A model generated the notes under the pieces. That model saw only the letters and a list, made by a program, of their open reading frames with translations. It was not told the origin of the DNA and ran no database searches. Position numbers and translations under genes: made by a program. A stretch of 64,000 nt of DNA from Allocoleopsis franciscana PCC 7113 (GTDB taxonomy: Bacteria; Cyanobacteriota; Cyanobacteriia; Cyanobacteriales; Coleofasciculaceae): NCBI RefSeq assembly GCF_000317515.1, contig NC_019738.1, forward strand, positions 4,056,001-4,120,000, written 5' to 3'. This document shows positions 36,323-44,941 of this stretch, one piece after another (position 1 is the first letter of the stretch; each line of letters begins with the position of its first letter).

Positions 36323-37387
36323 TCACGTCTCACTTTGATTCATGTCATTTCTGAACTTAGCCAGTTCCCCATAAATTCGCTTACGAGCGCGATTAACCCC
36401 TCCTAAGGGTTGATGTTCTAGTAGAGTATGCCAGGGGGAAAACGATTGCTTTTCATCCAACCGTTTGCGCTCCTCGGTGTTAAAGTCTTGGGCGGGAATT
36501 CTAATTGTTGCTACCTTGATATAAGGAGATTCTTGTTCATCCCACTCAACTGTTGGGTCTTCAATGGGCATCTTGACTGCATCGGTTTGCAGTTGAATTT
36601 TAAAATCAAAACAAGCATCTTGACTAGCTAAATGTTGAGTCATTGCCTCCCGCAGATAATTACTTTTATCAGCAGCATTGTCTGGATTGAAGCTTTCGCC
36701 CGTGACATGGGGAACTACAGAAAATTTTATGGCTTGATTGCCCAATTTGTAGGGAGTCGCACTCCAATAGGGAATTTCTAACGGACTGGTAGTTACTTTT
36801 GCTTTAATTTTCTGAAACCTTGGGAAGGCGTAAGCCACGGCTTGAAAATTTGCTTGTAACTCAGCGGGTACGTCGGGCGGTTCGCCTGGTTTGAAAACGA
36901 TTTTCTCTTCTTTAATGGCTCTAACAACAGGGAAAAAGTCAATGTACCCCTGAACGTCACGAATAAAGAACGTGGGATGATTCATCAGAATAAAATCTTG
37001 CTCTCCTTGATGTTCAGAATCAGGGAGTACCATTTCACCTTCGACATGCATCAGCTTGATTGCCATCCCGCGAACATCACCGACTGTATCCGGCACAAAA
37101 TCTCCAGTCTGTGGATTGCGATCGCTCCCGCCATTAGAAAAACGAATCCAGATTGGATAGGTTTTGGATTGCTTAAAAACCCCAGCTTTCATAGTCTCAG
37201 GGATATCTTCTTCAACGATAAACTCTCCCTGAACGTAGCCGTGACTTTTGGGATGCTGATCTCTCGACATGGGGGGATGAGGTTTGCCTTTCATCGACAA
37301 TTTACTGATTTTCAATATTTGTTCAATCTGGGCTTCCTCTTCCTGTGGCGGATATTCTTTGCCTAACTCTAACGGTGCTTTTGCCAT
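36323..37387 (-). CDS. Catalase-related heme protein
   Basis: A 354-residue protein from the ATG at 37387 (MAKAPLELGKEYPPQEEEA). It has the shortened catalase-like fold: HPKSHGYVQGEFIVEEDIPE with the distal His, the WIRFSNGG strand, DVRGMAIKLMHVEGE, a QDFILMNHPTFFIRD segment, and the proximal RARKRIYGELAKFR with a Tyr at the heme-ligand position. Such short catalase-family proteins are often peroxidases or fatty-acid hydroperoxide enzymes (allene oxide synthase-like) rather than true catalases. It has no signal peptide and lies 205 bases downstream of the DUF3616 gene on the same strand. Confidence 0.85.
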   Translation of the reverse strand: MAKAPLELGKEYPPQEEEAQIEQILKISKLSMKGKPHPPMSRDQHPKSHGYVQGEFIVEEDIPETMKAGVFKQSKTYPIWIRFSNGGSDRNPQTGDFVPDTVGDVRGMAIKLMHVEGEMVLPDSEHQGEQDFILMNHPTFFIRDVQGYIDFFPVVRAIKEEKIVFKPGEPPDVPAELQANFQAVAYAFPRFQKIKAKVTTSPLEIPYWSATPYKLGNQAIKFSVVPHVTGESFNPDNAADKSNYLREAMTQHLASQDACFDFKIQLQTDAVKMPIEDPTVEWDEQESPYIKVATIRIPAQDFNTEERKRLDEKQSFSPWHTLLEHQPLGGVNRARKRIYGELAKFRNDMNQSET

Positions 37388-37592
37388 GATATTTGGGTTA
37401 CTTTTGTCAGGTTTGTAAATTTGCAAGTTGTAGAGGTGTGGGGAAGTGCGATAGCATCTTTCACGCTCATCTATTGTTATCTGGCGAATAGATGAACAAG
37501 TATTGATGTGAACTTGCAGTTTAACCCTTATCTATAAAAAACGATCGCAATACAGACTAGAGTAGATTTCCCGAATAAATCGGTAAAAAATC

Positions 37593-38567
37593 TTAAGTTT
37601 CACTCACAGTAATCCACAAACTGCGGAAATATTTTTCGGAATGATTCTCATCCTTTATTTCTTTACATTCCTTACCATCAGCTCTGATGATTGCTCCATC
37701 ATCGCTGATAATTTGCAGTTGATTCTTTCGGTTAGGATAAAATAAAACCGCTTCTGGACGAAAATCAGATGGTAAATTAATTGCTTCAATTTTTTCGGGA
37801 GTATCTTGGCAATTGCCTGACCACCAATACAAAGCGAATTCATCGCTGCTATCGTAAGCTCCAGCAATTATCAAATAGACTTGATAAACTTGCCAATATT
37901 CAATACTCCGAATGCCCAAGCCTCCTAAATCAAGTTCAATTGGGTTGCCAAAAATGGCATTGACTTCGTCTTCCTTTTCCTGAATGAGGTCGAGAGGATT
38001 CGTTAAGGGTAAAATTAAAGCCTTACCTCTAGGGATAGGATTACGGAAACCAATTAATAATTTCCCATCTGGAGTAGCGGTTAATCCTTCAATATTTAAG
38101 CCACCTTTTTCTTTAGGCGCTAACTCTTCTGCTTTCTCAAGAACATAGTTTTTAAGTCGTTCATCTTGAAACATATCCTTAAAAACTAGTTGGGTGTAAG
38201 ACTTTCCTACTTGCTCTAAGATTGGTTGACCAGGATGAGTGATTTTATTGGCAAAAAATTGATGACGTAATGGTTTGCGCTTCTTCTTTTTATTTCTGCC
38301 GTGAGAAGTTATCCAGTAAATGAGTCCATTTAGTTCTGTTGCTGCTTCAATATCAACTTCTTCTTTCTCAGGATTGTTTGGAAAGTAATTGTTAATATCA
38401 ATGATGGTACGCGGCTTACCTGACTCATCAGCCGAATAGACTCTTAAAAAATTATCTTCATCATTGGCAACGATAAAGCTATTGTCGTCTAAAGCAATAG
38501 CTCCAGAAGCATCACAAATGCCATGATGTTTTAGTTCTTTTTCAACGGCAAAGCTAAGTTTTTGCAT
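37593..38567 (-). CDS. DUF3616 domain-containing protein
   Basis: A 324-residue predicted beta-propeller-like protein of the DUF3616 family: GICDASGAIALDDNSFIVANDEDNFLRVYS, EVDIEAATELNGLIYWITSHGRNKKKKRKPLR (split for length: about 70-100), and LNIEGLTATPDGKLLIGFRNPI. The family has no experimental function. There is no signal peptide. It is the last gene before the peptidoglycan-directed set begins, 60 bases from the serine hydrolase gene and on the same strand. Confidence 0.82.
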   Translation of the reverse strand: MQKLSFAVEKELKHHGICDASGAIALDDNSFIVANDEDNFLRVYSADESGKPRTIIDINNYFPNNPEKEEVDIEAATELNGLIYWITSHGRNKKKKRKPLRHQFFANKITHPGQPILEQVGKSYTQLVFKDMFQDERLKNYVLEKAEELAPKEKGGLNIEGLTATPDGKLLIGFRNPIPRGKALILPLTNPLDLIQEKEDEVNAIFGNPIELDLGGLGIRSIEYWQVYQVYLIIAGAYDSSDEFALYWWSGNCQDTPEKIEAINLPSDFRPEAVLFYPNRKNQLQIISDDGAIIRADGKECKEIKDENHSEKYFRSLWITVSET

Positions 38568-38627
38568 AATTTTCTCTCCTTTTTTTTCTCAACGCCAGAG
38601 CATAAATCGGAATGGTTAATGTATTTT

Positions 38628-40109
38628 TCAAGCTAGTTTCTCATTGATAATCCGCCGCACAATTTCTGTGACTGCTGCCGCTAAATTAGTATCTCGCAGT
38701 TCATTAGAGCCATTGGGAGTTCGTAGTGCCATCGCGAAAGTTCTTAATTTTGCAGGTTGCACACGGCGATCAACAAATTTCACAAAAGCCACATAGGTAA
38801 AGGAACTTTCCCCAAATCCAACTTTAGAAATAATGACTGGTTCGCTAATGACATCAACAACTCCTAGAGTTTCTAGCGCTACATCCACATAACGGGCAGG
38901 ATCTGTTCCCATTGCTCGCACAACACTTTCTAAACTATTCCACTGTGCGTTTGGTAATCGAGTATTAGGAGTTAGATGCAAATGCCAGCCCAGCATGGAA
39001 ATAATACGAACTAAGTCGTAAGCAGATACATGGTTATTTCCTATATTCCCTTCAGATGTTGAACTAAGAACCGATGTCCCACTGGCAATATCCTTGACTT
39101 GTGGATTAGAAATTAACGATGGAAAATCCTTTCCATATCCACCTCTAAATTCTAATTTATTATTACCAGTTTGTCCTTTTAACCAAGCTTCTAAATGTTC
39201 TCGTTTAGTAAATCGCTTAAATAAAGCTCCAATTCGATTAGAACGCCCTATATTTCCTTTTGCATCTTCTCGATAGGACACCATATCAATGAGTAAATCG
39301 TGAAACCGGAATTTAGGAGATTCAATGGTGCAATTATCAATGTCAATACTCAGAGGATTGGCATGAATTTGACAGATAGCATTCAAAACACCGATAAACT
39401 TAGTGGCGCTGAGTAATTGAATTGGTTCTAAAGCATTTTTTCCTAACCAATGAGTTTTAATCGAACTACTTCCATCGCTAAAACTGCCGATGCAAATACA
39501 GGCATGAGAAATGTTACTAGCGAGAAAATTTAAACCAGTATTATCAATGATGGGTAATTTACCTTGGTTTGGATAATCACTGAATGTTACCGTTTTACCT
39601 GAACTTAAAGTGATGCTATCTCCATAGGAAATGATTGATGTTCCGTCTGGTTTCTGAGCTAGGTATTGGGGGTAGTTGCTAATTTCTGCTGCAAAAGGAG
39701 AGTTCCGAGTAGTACGCGCTATAAAGGCATCATTCACCCCAATATTAACAGGAGCAGGACTGTTAGTTTGAATACCTGTCAATTTTTCAAGAATAAATTT
39801 GGTGTTTTCAGCTTGCTCTAAAATGAAAGGCAGTTGTTTGGTTTCCAGTAGTTTTTTAGCAATATCTGCATTAATGGCTACTGTGTCTGAAGGAAGGCTA
39901 GAAGGCTCAAGTGCTTGACAAAATTCTTTTAACCCTTTCCAAGAGAAACTATTATTGCCCCCTAAATCTCCATCTATCCACTGTCCACCTGGATAAAGTC
40001 CTAAATTCCTCAGTCTTAGCTGAATTTCTCGTACTAATCCTTTATCAGCTTTTAGCTGGGTGCGTGTTAATACTGAATTGCCATTAATAAGGTCTTGAAG
40101 AGTAGTCAT
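38628..40109 (-). CDS. Putative serine DD-peptidase/beta-lactamase-fold protein with peptidoglycan-binding-like N terminus
   Basis: A 493-residue protein without signal peptide (starts MTTLQDLINGN). Residues 22-66 resemble a PG_binding_1 repeat (VREIQLRLRNLGLYPGG). The rest carries the three motifs of penicillin-recognising serine enzymes in order and at reasonable spacing: S234-A-T-K237 (SxxK), S290-N-R (SxN-like, in GNIGRSNRIG) and K429-V-G (KTG-like). SAYDLVRIISMLG at 362-374 is a family-like helix. It would hydrolyse or remodel D-Ala peptide bonds, but activity is inferred from motifs only. It is the last gene of a five-gene peptidoglycan-directed set. Confidence 0.65.
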   Translation of the reverse strand: MTTLQDLINGNSVLTRTQLKADKGLVREIQLRLRNLGLYPGGQWIDGDLGGNNSFSWKGLKEFCQALEPSSLPSDTVAINADIAKKLLETKQLPFILEQAENTKFILEKLTGIQTNSPAPVNIGVNDAFIARTTRNSPFAAEISNYPQYLAQKPDGTSIISYGDSITLSSGKTVTFSDYPNQGKLPIIDNTGLNFLASNISHACICIGSFSDGSSSIKTHWLGKNALEPIQLLSATKFIGVLNAICQIHANPLSIDIDNCTIESPKFRFHDLLIDMVSYREDAKGNIGRSNRIGALFKRFTKREHLEAWLKGQTGNNKLEFRGGYGKDFPSLISNPQVKDIASGTSVLSSTSEGNIGNNHVSAYDLVRIISMLGWHLHLTPNTRLPNAQWNSLESVVRAMGTDPARYVDVALETLGVVDVISEPVIISKVGFGESSFTYVAFVKFVDRRVQPAKLRTFAMALRTPNGSNELRDTNLAAAVTEIVRRIINEKLA

Positions 40110-40305
40110 GATTTTCCTCGTCTAAAGTTAGTTATTCATTCATGTTGATATTCAATTGTAAAGTTAATTTATCTACAGCAATCCTAAATCAGATCGGAGC
40201 GATATCTTTTAGAAAGGCTACAAGGAACCACCCCTACAAAGAACTCCTACAGGTTTTACACTGACTGTTCTATTTTTATTTAGGATTGCTATGTATTTAG
40301 ATTAA

Positions 40306-41076
40306 CTAAAAGTTATTTTTGAGTATGCCAAATACTCTTCCAGTCGCTCTCAAAAAACCACTACCATTTAATGGATATGTAGTGATCGAAACTGAGTTAC
40401 TGACGTTACCACCTAGGGTACGAACTTCTGTATCCCGAATTTCCACTACAATGTCACAGTGACTGGTAAATCCTCCATTAGGTAATGAATCCATAGAAGA
40501 AATCGCGTTATTACCACGCCAACGACATACTAAATCGCCAAGTTGTGGCTTATGTTCATTAACATTAAATCCCCAAAAAGGAGCAGAGTTTGTATTTGAT
40601 CTGCGTTTTTTCACTGCATCATGAATGTATGTAGAGTGAGCGGAGGCAAATTTGAAATTGTTATAACCAGCAACACGAGCAACAAAAGAAATAAAAGCTG
40701 CTGACCAAAACATATCTCGATCTCTTCCATCATGATTTGCTCCAATCTTTGACCAATACTCTCCCACATATTTAAATTGAGGATCTTCAAATTCTAATTT
40801 ATCCCCTTGATCGAATCGGAGCCATTCTTTTACAGCAGCGCTAATTAATGCCTCTTTAGCTGCGCTTACAGGTTGACGTAAAAAAGCTGCACTGGCAAAA
40901 CCTTGAAGAGTCGAGCCATTAATTATAGTTTTGACTTCCCAAAATCTAGCTGAAGGATTGCCATTTACAACTTCTACCTCCTGGGCAAGTGGTAAAGCGG
41001 TGATGATATTATCACTTTTGATTTCTGGAGATCTACGCAGATTCAGACTGTCAGTTTTAACTTTTAGTGTTGCCAT
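40306..41076 (-). CDS. SH3-DUF2272 protein (NlpC/P60-like fold)
   Basis: A 256-residue protein starting MATLKVKTDSLNLRRSPE. Residues 1-68 form a bacterial SH3 domain closely related to that of the next gene (LNLR, NIITALP, FWEVKTIINGSTLQGFAS). Residues 75-256 match DUF2272 in layout: YWSKIGANHDGRDRDMFWSAAFISFVAR, SHCDIVVEI and the HC/DIV turn typical of papain-like amidohydrolases acting on cell wall. No signal peptide or membrane segment. The catalytic Cys of NlpC/P60 is not obvious in the MFWSAAF region, as usual for DUF2272. Confidence 0.75.
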   Translation of the reverse strand: MATLKVKTDSLNLRRSPEIKSDNIITALPLAQEVEVVNGNPSARFWEVKTIINGSTLQGFASAAFLRQPVSAAKEALISAAVKEWLRFDQGDKLEFEDPQFKYVGEYWSKIGANHDGRDRDMFWSAAFISFVARVAGYNNFKFASAHSTYIHDAVKKRRSNTNSAPFWGFNVNEHKPQLGDLVCRWRGNNAISSMDSLPNGGFTSHCDIVVEIRDTEVRTLGGNVSNSVSITTYPLNGSGFLRATGRVFGILKNNF

Positions 41077-41166
41077 GATTATTCACCTTAATAGATTTTG
41101 TGTTGTGTATAACTAAGCACTAAACTTAGAATAAGTTGCTGGTTTGAAAGAAAGTTGCTGTACTTT

Positions 41167-42048
41167 TTAACTATGAGCATTCTTGAGTTCCTTGGTAATG
41201 GAGGCGTCATTTACTATGAAGGCATCAAATGTCCCACTCTCATTACTTTTGACGAAAGGGAAAGGATTCTTGTTTGCTACCCCGAGGAAAACATCAATAT
41301 GGTTATCTTTGATTGCTCCACCAACATCTGCGGCAAAAAAATAACCATCATGAAATGTACTTTCCCCAGACGGTACAATCACTTTTACTCCACGAGCTGC
41401 TGGAATGTAGATTACTGTACCGATCGCAATTTCAGTACGATCGACTGCAATGCTGCGATAGGGAACTAACTTTAATCCATTTACCCCTTCTCCGAAAATA
41501 CCCTTAGATAAGCCAAATCGAGTTTTATTTGTCTTACTGATTGTGGCTAAACTGGGGAAAAAAGGACGGCAATTTACTTGCTCTACTGCACCTGTACCTG
41601 CAAAATTAAATGTTTTAGTTTCGCCAGTCCCGGTACGGACATTAACAGTACCTTCAACTGCTGCACTACACCAATCTTTATCTGATAGTTTAACGCCTAA
41701 TTTATTGCCACTCATGTCTAGCAAATCAATGCCAGTAGAATCATGATTAACCAATGGAATAAAATAAAATGTCGCCCAAAGATTTAGTTTTTTACCAAGG
41801 GCGCTGCTGTTTGGTGAGGGAAAATTAAATTGGTCTAATACAGTAGACAGAAAAGATTTACTAACGAATCCATTTAAAGTGCGTCCATCTACAATAGCTC
41901 TTACCTGCCACCATTTTTCACTATCTGATTCACTACCAATTCGGGTAACAATTTGCCCTTGGGGTAGAACTGCGATAATATTATTGGAAGCAACTACACC
42001 AGATGAACGTAAATTTAATTCGGCTGAAATAACTCTAAAATCACTCAT
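41167..42048 (-). CDS. SH3 and 3D (Asp-Asp-Asp) domain protein, MltA-like lytic fold
   Basis: A 293-residue protein. Residues 1-68 are an SH3 domain paralogous to that of its downstream neighbour. Residues about 195-258 hold a 3D domain, the double-psi barrel of lytic transglycosylases, with the three aspartates D203 (AVDRTEIAIGT), D241 (AADVGGAIK) and D252 (HIDVF). The region between contains an additional beta-rich segment with two Cys residues. GGAGG precedes the ATG at good spacing. No signal peptide, although related 3D proteins are normally exported. Predicted to cut glycan strands. Confidence 0.8.
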   Translation of the reverse strand: MSDFRVISAELNLRSSGVVASNNIIAVLPQGQIVTRIGSESDSEKWWQVRAIVDGRTLNGFVSKSFLSTVLDQFNFPSPNSSALGKKLNLWATFYFIPLVNHDSTGIDLLDMSGNKLGVKLSDKDWCSAAVEGTVNVRTGTGETKTFNFAGTGAVEQVNCRPFFPSLATISKTNKTRFGLSKGIFGEGVNGLKLVPYRSIAVDRTEIAIGTVIYIPAARGVKVIVPSGESTFHDGYFFAADVGGAIKDNHIDVFLGVANKNPFPFVKSNESGTFDAFIVNDASITKELKNAHS

Positions 42049-42262
42049 AAAGAAACCTCCACATTTTTATCTAGGTTTAGCTATTTGCTACTTTGCTAAT
42101 TGAAAAAAAGTACTGGGTTGAACTTCCTATATCTAGAAGGACTTCTGAACGAAACCCAGAGCTAATTTTCAGTGAGTCTATAGTTAGAAGTGATTTTTAA
42201 GAGCGATCGCATCTGCTCTTTTAATAAAAACTAGGAGCGATCGCACTTTTTAAGTTCTGCTC

Positions 42263-43825
42263 CTATGCTCGTGGTGGTGGGCTAATTGCAAAGTGAATGT
42301 GGTGATGGTGTCCAAGGGCAAAACGACATAGCCCTCGGTCGATTAGTATTGGATCATTGAAGAAAACAGCTTTTTTATTGACTAGCTTCTGGTTGCGAAT
42401 TGACTTTAGCAAAGCCTCTGTTGCTTTCTGGTCATATTTTGCTTTCATCGTAAAATCAATGCCACCAAACTTGCCATCTTGTCGGGGTAAAAACACGTCA
42501 CACATCAAACCTGTTTCATGTCCAGAATGATGGGGAGTATCGCCACCATGAGGAAGACTGATATCATTAATGGCGAAAGGAGCAGCACCAGGATTAGCTT
42601 CTATATGGGTATTGTGGTAGTCTCTAGCGATGTCTAAAATAACCTCGGCTAACCAATGAGTTCCAAAATCATGCTTATCGCTAGTCTGTTCTAATTCTCT
42701 GTTGACAAAGCTAATTGCAGGATCGCTTTTCGGCATCAGAACCCACATTGGCGCGTTTGCTGCTTGTAACCATTGATGTGTAAAAAAATCAACATCAACT
42801 CGACCATCTGCTTTGTTTGTTCTTTGTTCACCAGCAATAATTGATTGAAACAACTTTATTGCGTCGTCCAACCCTCTGGTTCTTCTATCAGAGCCTGGAG
42901 AACCAACCCAGGTGTAACCAAGCTCATGCAGTCGCTGCATCACTGCCTTGATATCGTTTTTGGTATTAATTCCACCGACACCAACACTAGCACTTAATTT
43001 AATTGCCGCTTTACCTGGGTGTTTTGAGGTAGCTGTTCCTGCCGATGGGGGTGGTGATGGTACGCTATCCTTGACTTTAATGATGATTTCAATAGTGTGA
43101 ACGCCACTAGCAATCGTCATTGTTCGATTGCCTGCTGAATTAAACACAAAAGGAAATTCCCATTTTCCATCAGGAGCAACCGTCACACCTGGAGCAAAAA
43201 ACTTATCATCAATCCCTACGGCTAGTGTTTGACCGATAAATTTTGGATGAGCGACTCCTTCAACTGTGAAGACTTGTCCAACGACAACTTCTTCGGGAGC
43301 GCGGAGCAAATCAAATTCGTCAACAATAATTTTTCCTGTATCTGTACCTACTAGCAAGCCCTGAGCTTCGGGTACAAGTTTCATCACCTTTTCGACATAA
43401 TTAGGAACAGTTGAAAAGCCTTTTGCCTGAAGGAACCCCAGAAAATTTTCTGGTGTATTGGTATTTTCTTCTAACCCAATGTAAGGAGGACGAGTTAAAA
43501 ACTTCCAATAACCAACAATAAAAGCATCAACATCTTTGAAATTACAAAACTTAACTAGCTCCGGTTGAGAAGCAACGTTAATTTCAATTGGCTCAGCAAA
43601 ACCATTCATCTCATCGCGCCATTGCAATCTAGCAAAATTGTTAGCCTTAATAGCCAATTCTTCAGTTGCTTTGTCTGATGCTAGCAGCCATTGAGCCAAG
43701 GTTACTTCTTTCAAAATTTGTAGATTAATTAGATTAATCTTGCCAACTTCAATTCCAACATTGGTGAAGATTATCTCTAAATCTACCGCCGTATACTTTT
43801 GCACTAGCTCGTTCAGTAATGACAT
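42263..43825 (-). CDS. Modular murein hydrolase: degenerate GH73, Ig-like, PG-binding, M74 endopeptidase
   Basis: A 520-residue multidomain protein with no signal peptide. Residues 40-155 resemble a glucosaminidase (ELAIKANNF, FLTRPPYIGL, PNYVEKVMKLV), but the usual ALES catalytic Glu reads LLAS. Residues 175-250 are Ig-like, 255-275 a linker, and 288-355 a PG_binding_1 domain. Residues 370-515 form an M74/MepA-type zinc endopeptidase: H436 and D443 in SGHETGLMCDVF with the exact seven-residue spacing, and H509/H511 in GHHHHIHFAI. It should cleave peptide cross-links. It follows the amidase gene by 42 bases. Confidence 0.78.
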   Translation of the reverse strand: MSLLNELVQKYTAVDLEIIFTNVGIEVGKINLINLQILKEVTLAQWLLASDKATEELAIKANNFARLQWRDEMNGFAEPIEINVASQPELVKFCNFKDVDAFIVGYWKFLTRPPYIGLEENTNTPENFLGFLQAKGFSTVPNYVEKVMKLVPEAQGLLVGTDTGKIIVDEFDLLRAPEEVVVGQVFTVEGVAHPKFIGQTLAVGIDDKFFAPGVTVAPDGKWEFPFVFNSAGNRTMTIASGVHTIEIIIKVKDSVPSPPPSAGTATSKHPGKAAIKLSASVGVGGINTKNDIKAVMQRLHELGYTWVGSPGSDRRTRGLDDAIKLFQSIIAGEQRTNKADGRVDVDFFTHQWLQAANAPMWVLMPKSDPAISFVNRELEQTSDKHDFGTHWLAEVILDIARDYHNTHIEANPGAAPFAINDISLPHGGDTPHHSGHETGLMCDVFLPRQDGKFGGIDFTMKAKYDQKATEALLKSIRNQKLVNKKAVFFNDPILIDRGLCRFALGHHHHIHFAISPPPRA

Positions 43826-43867
43826 AGTTATTTCTATCCTCTCAAAGATTTTTTTAGTTCAACGTCT

Positions 43868-44941
43868 CTATTTTCGTGGGTTCTTTTTCAGCCAATCGAC
43901 AATTGCTCGACCAATTGCTTCACCACCGTGACTTGAAGAAGTTTTGAGGTCGGGTTTTGGGAAACTTTTTCCCTTAACTGTACCGCCTACAAAATCAATG
44001 AAATAAACTTCTGCAAGAACAGCAGCGCGAACATTTGTGTCTTCAGCACCTGACAAAACTCCCAAGTTGGCTTGTTTTGCCCCTCCATCGATAAGACCCA
44101 AAGTTTTAGACATTTCTGCGGATATCATGCTGGCAAGTTCTTGATCTGGTTTTTCACCCTTTGTTGCGTGTGAAAAAGCTTCTGATCTTTGTGCTGTGTT
44201 TTGTCCCTTTCTAAGAGCATTATGGTGAACGCTACAGAACACATCAAACCCAGATGCTTTTAAACCAAGGATGCGAAGACTTCCTGGCGTGTCGATAACT
44301 GTGCAATTAACTCCAGCTGCAACAAGCACATTACGAGCAGCATTTGCAGCAATTATATTGAGTTCGTGTTCTGTCGTTTTATTGTCATGGGCGATCGCAC
44401 CCGGATCGAACGGAACCCCAGGCCCATGTCCAATCTCTAGTATTACCCGATGTCCAGACGGTTTAGGTGGTGTAGGTGTAGGTGTACGTGGCTTCCATTC
44501 AGGAATGCCTTGTGGAATTGATATGCTAGCCGGAGCAATTTGAAAAGTATTAGCACCCGAATGTCTTACCAAGAAGTCAATCAGAGCTTGCCTGAGATTC
44601 CCTTTATAAAACTCGACTTCATTAGTATCTTTCATTGCAATTACAATCGGTTGCCCATCTCCATTACGAAAAAATTGAAACCAAGTTGCATCGGGTGTCC
44701 CATTAGTGTCATCGGAAGCACTTGAGTCACTTTGCGGAAGAAGCTCAACTGCCTCCACTTCACTGTCAGAACCATCTGGTTTCGCTACGAGAAACGTACC
44801 TGCTCCAGAAAAACGCTTCAAAAACCCGATTAGATTATCCTTAGAATCACTATTAAGGCTCTCTTCTACAGTTCCGCCATTCATGGCAGACACGAGGGGT
44901 TTATCGCTTTTATCGCGGGCAAATGAAATCCAGTTAGCCAT
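43868..44941 (-). CDS. N-acetylmuramoyl-L-alanine amidase (Amidase_3) with two N-terminal repeats
   Basis: A 357-residue protein starting MANWISFARDKSDKPLV. Two related segments of about 50 residues (4-54 and 87-136: WxxFxRxxxxxPxVxAM ... FLxRxSGAxTF) precede a Pro/Thr linker. The catalytic Amidase_3 domain (165-350) has all zinc ligands: H172 in ILEIGHGPG, E191 in TEHELN and H239 in FCSVHHNA, with the catalytic E311 in LAEVYFIDF. No signal peptide is present, unlike typical AmiC-type enzymes. It is the first gene of the five-gene peptidoglycan-directed set. Confidence 0.85.
   Translation of the reverse strand: MANWISFARDKSDKPLVSAMNGGTVEESLNSDSKDNLIGFLKRFSGAGTFLVAKPDGSDSEVEAVELLPQSDSSASDDTNGTPDATWFQFFRNGDGQPIVIAMKDTNEVEFYKGNLRQALIDFLVRHSGANTFQIAPASISIPQGIPEWKPRTPTPTPPKPSGHRVILEIGHGPGVPFDPGAIAHDNKTTEHELNIIAANAARNVLVAAGVNCTVIDTPGSLRILGLKASGFDVFCSVHHNALRKGQNTAQRSEAFSHATKGEKPDQELASMISAEMSKTLGLIDGGAKQANLGVLSGAEDTNVRAAVLAEVYFIDFVGGTVKGKSFPKPDLKTSSSHGGEAIGRAIVDWLKKNPRK

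Noticed and set aside
38628-44941. Prophage lysis module
   Set aside because: No holin, capsid, tail, terminase or integrase genes nearby, and the enzymes are more numerous and varied than a phage lysis cassette.
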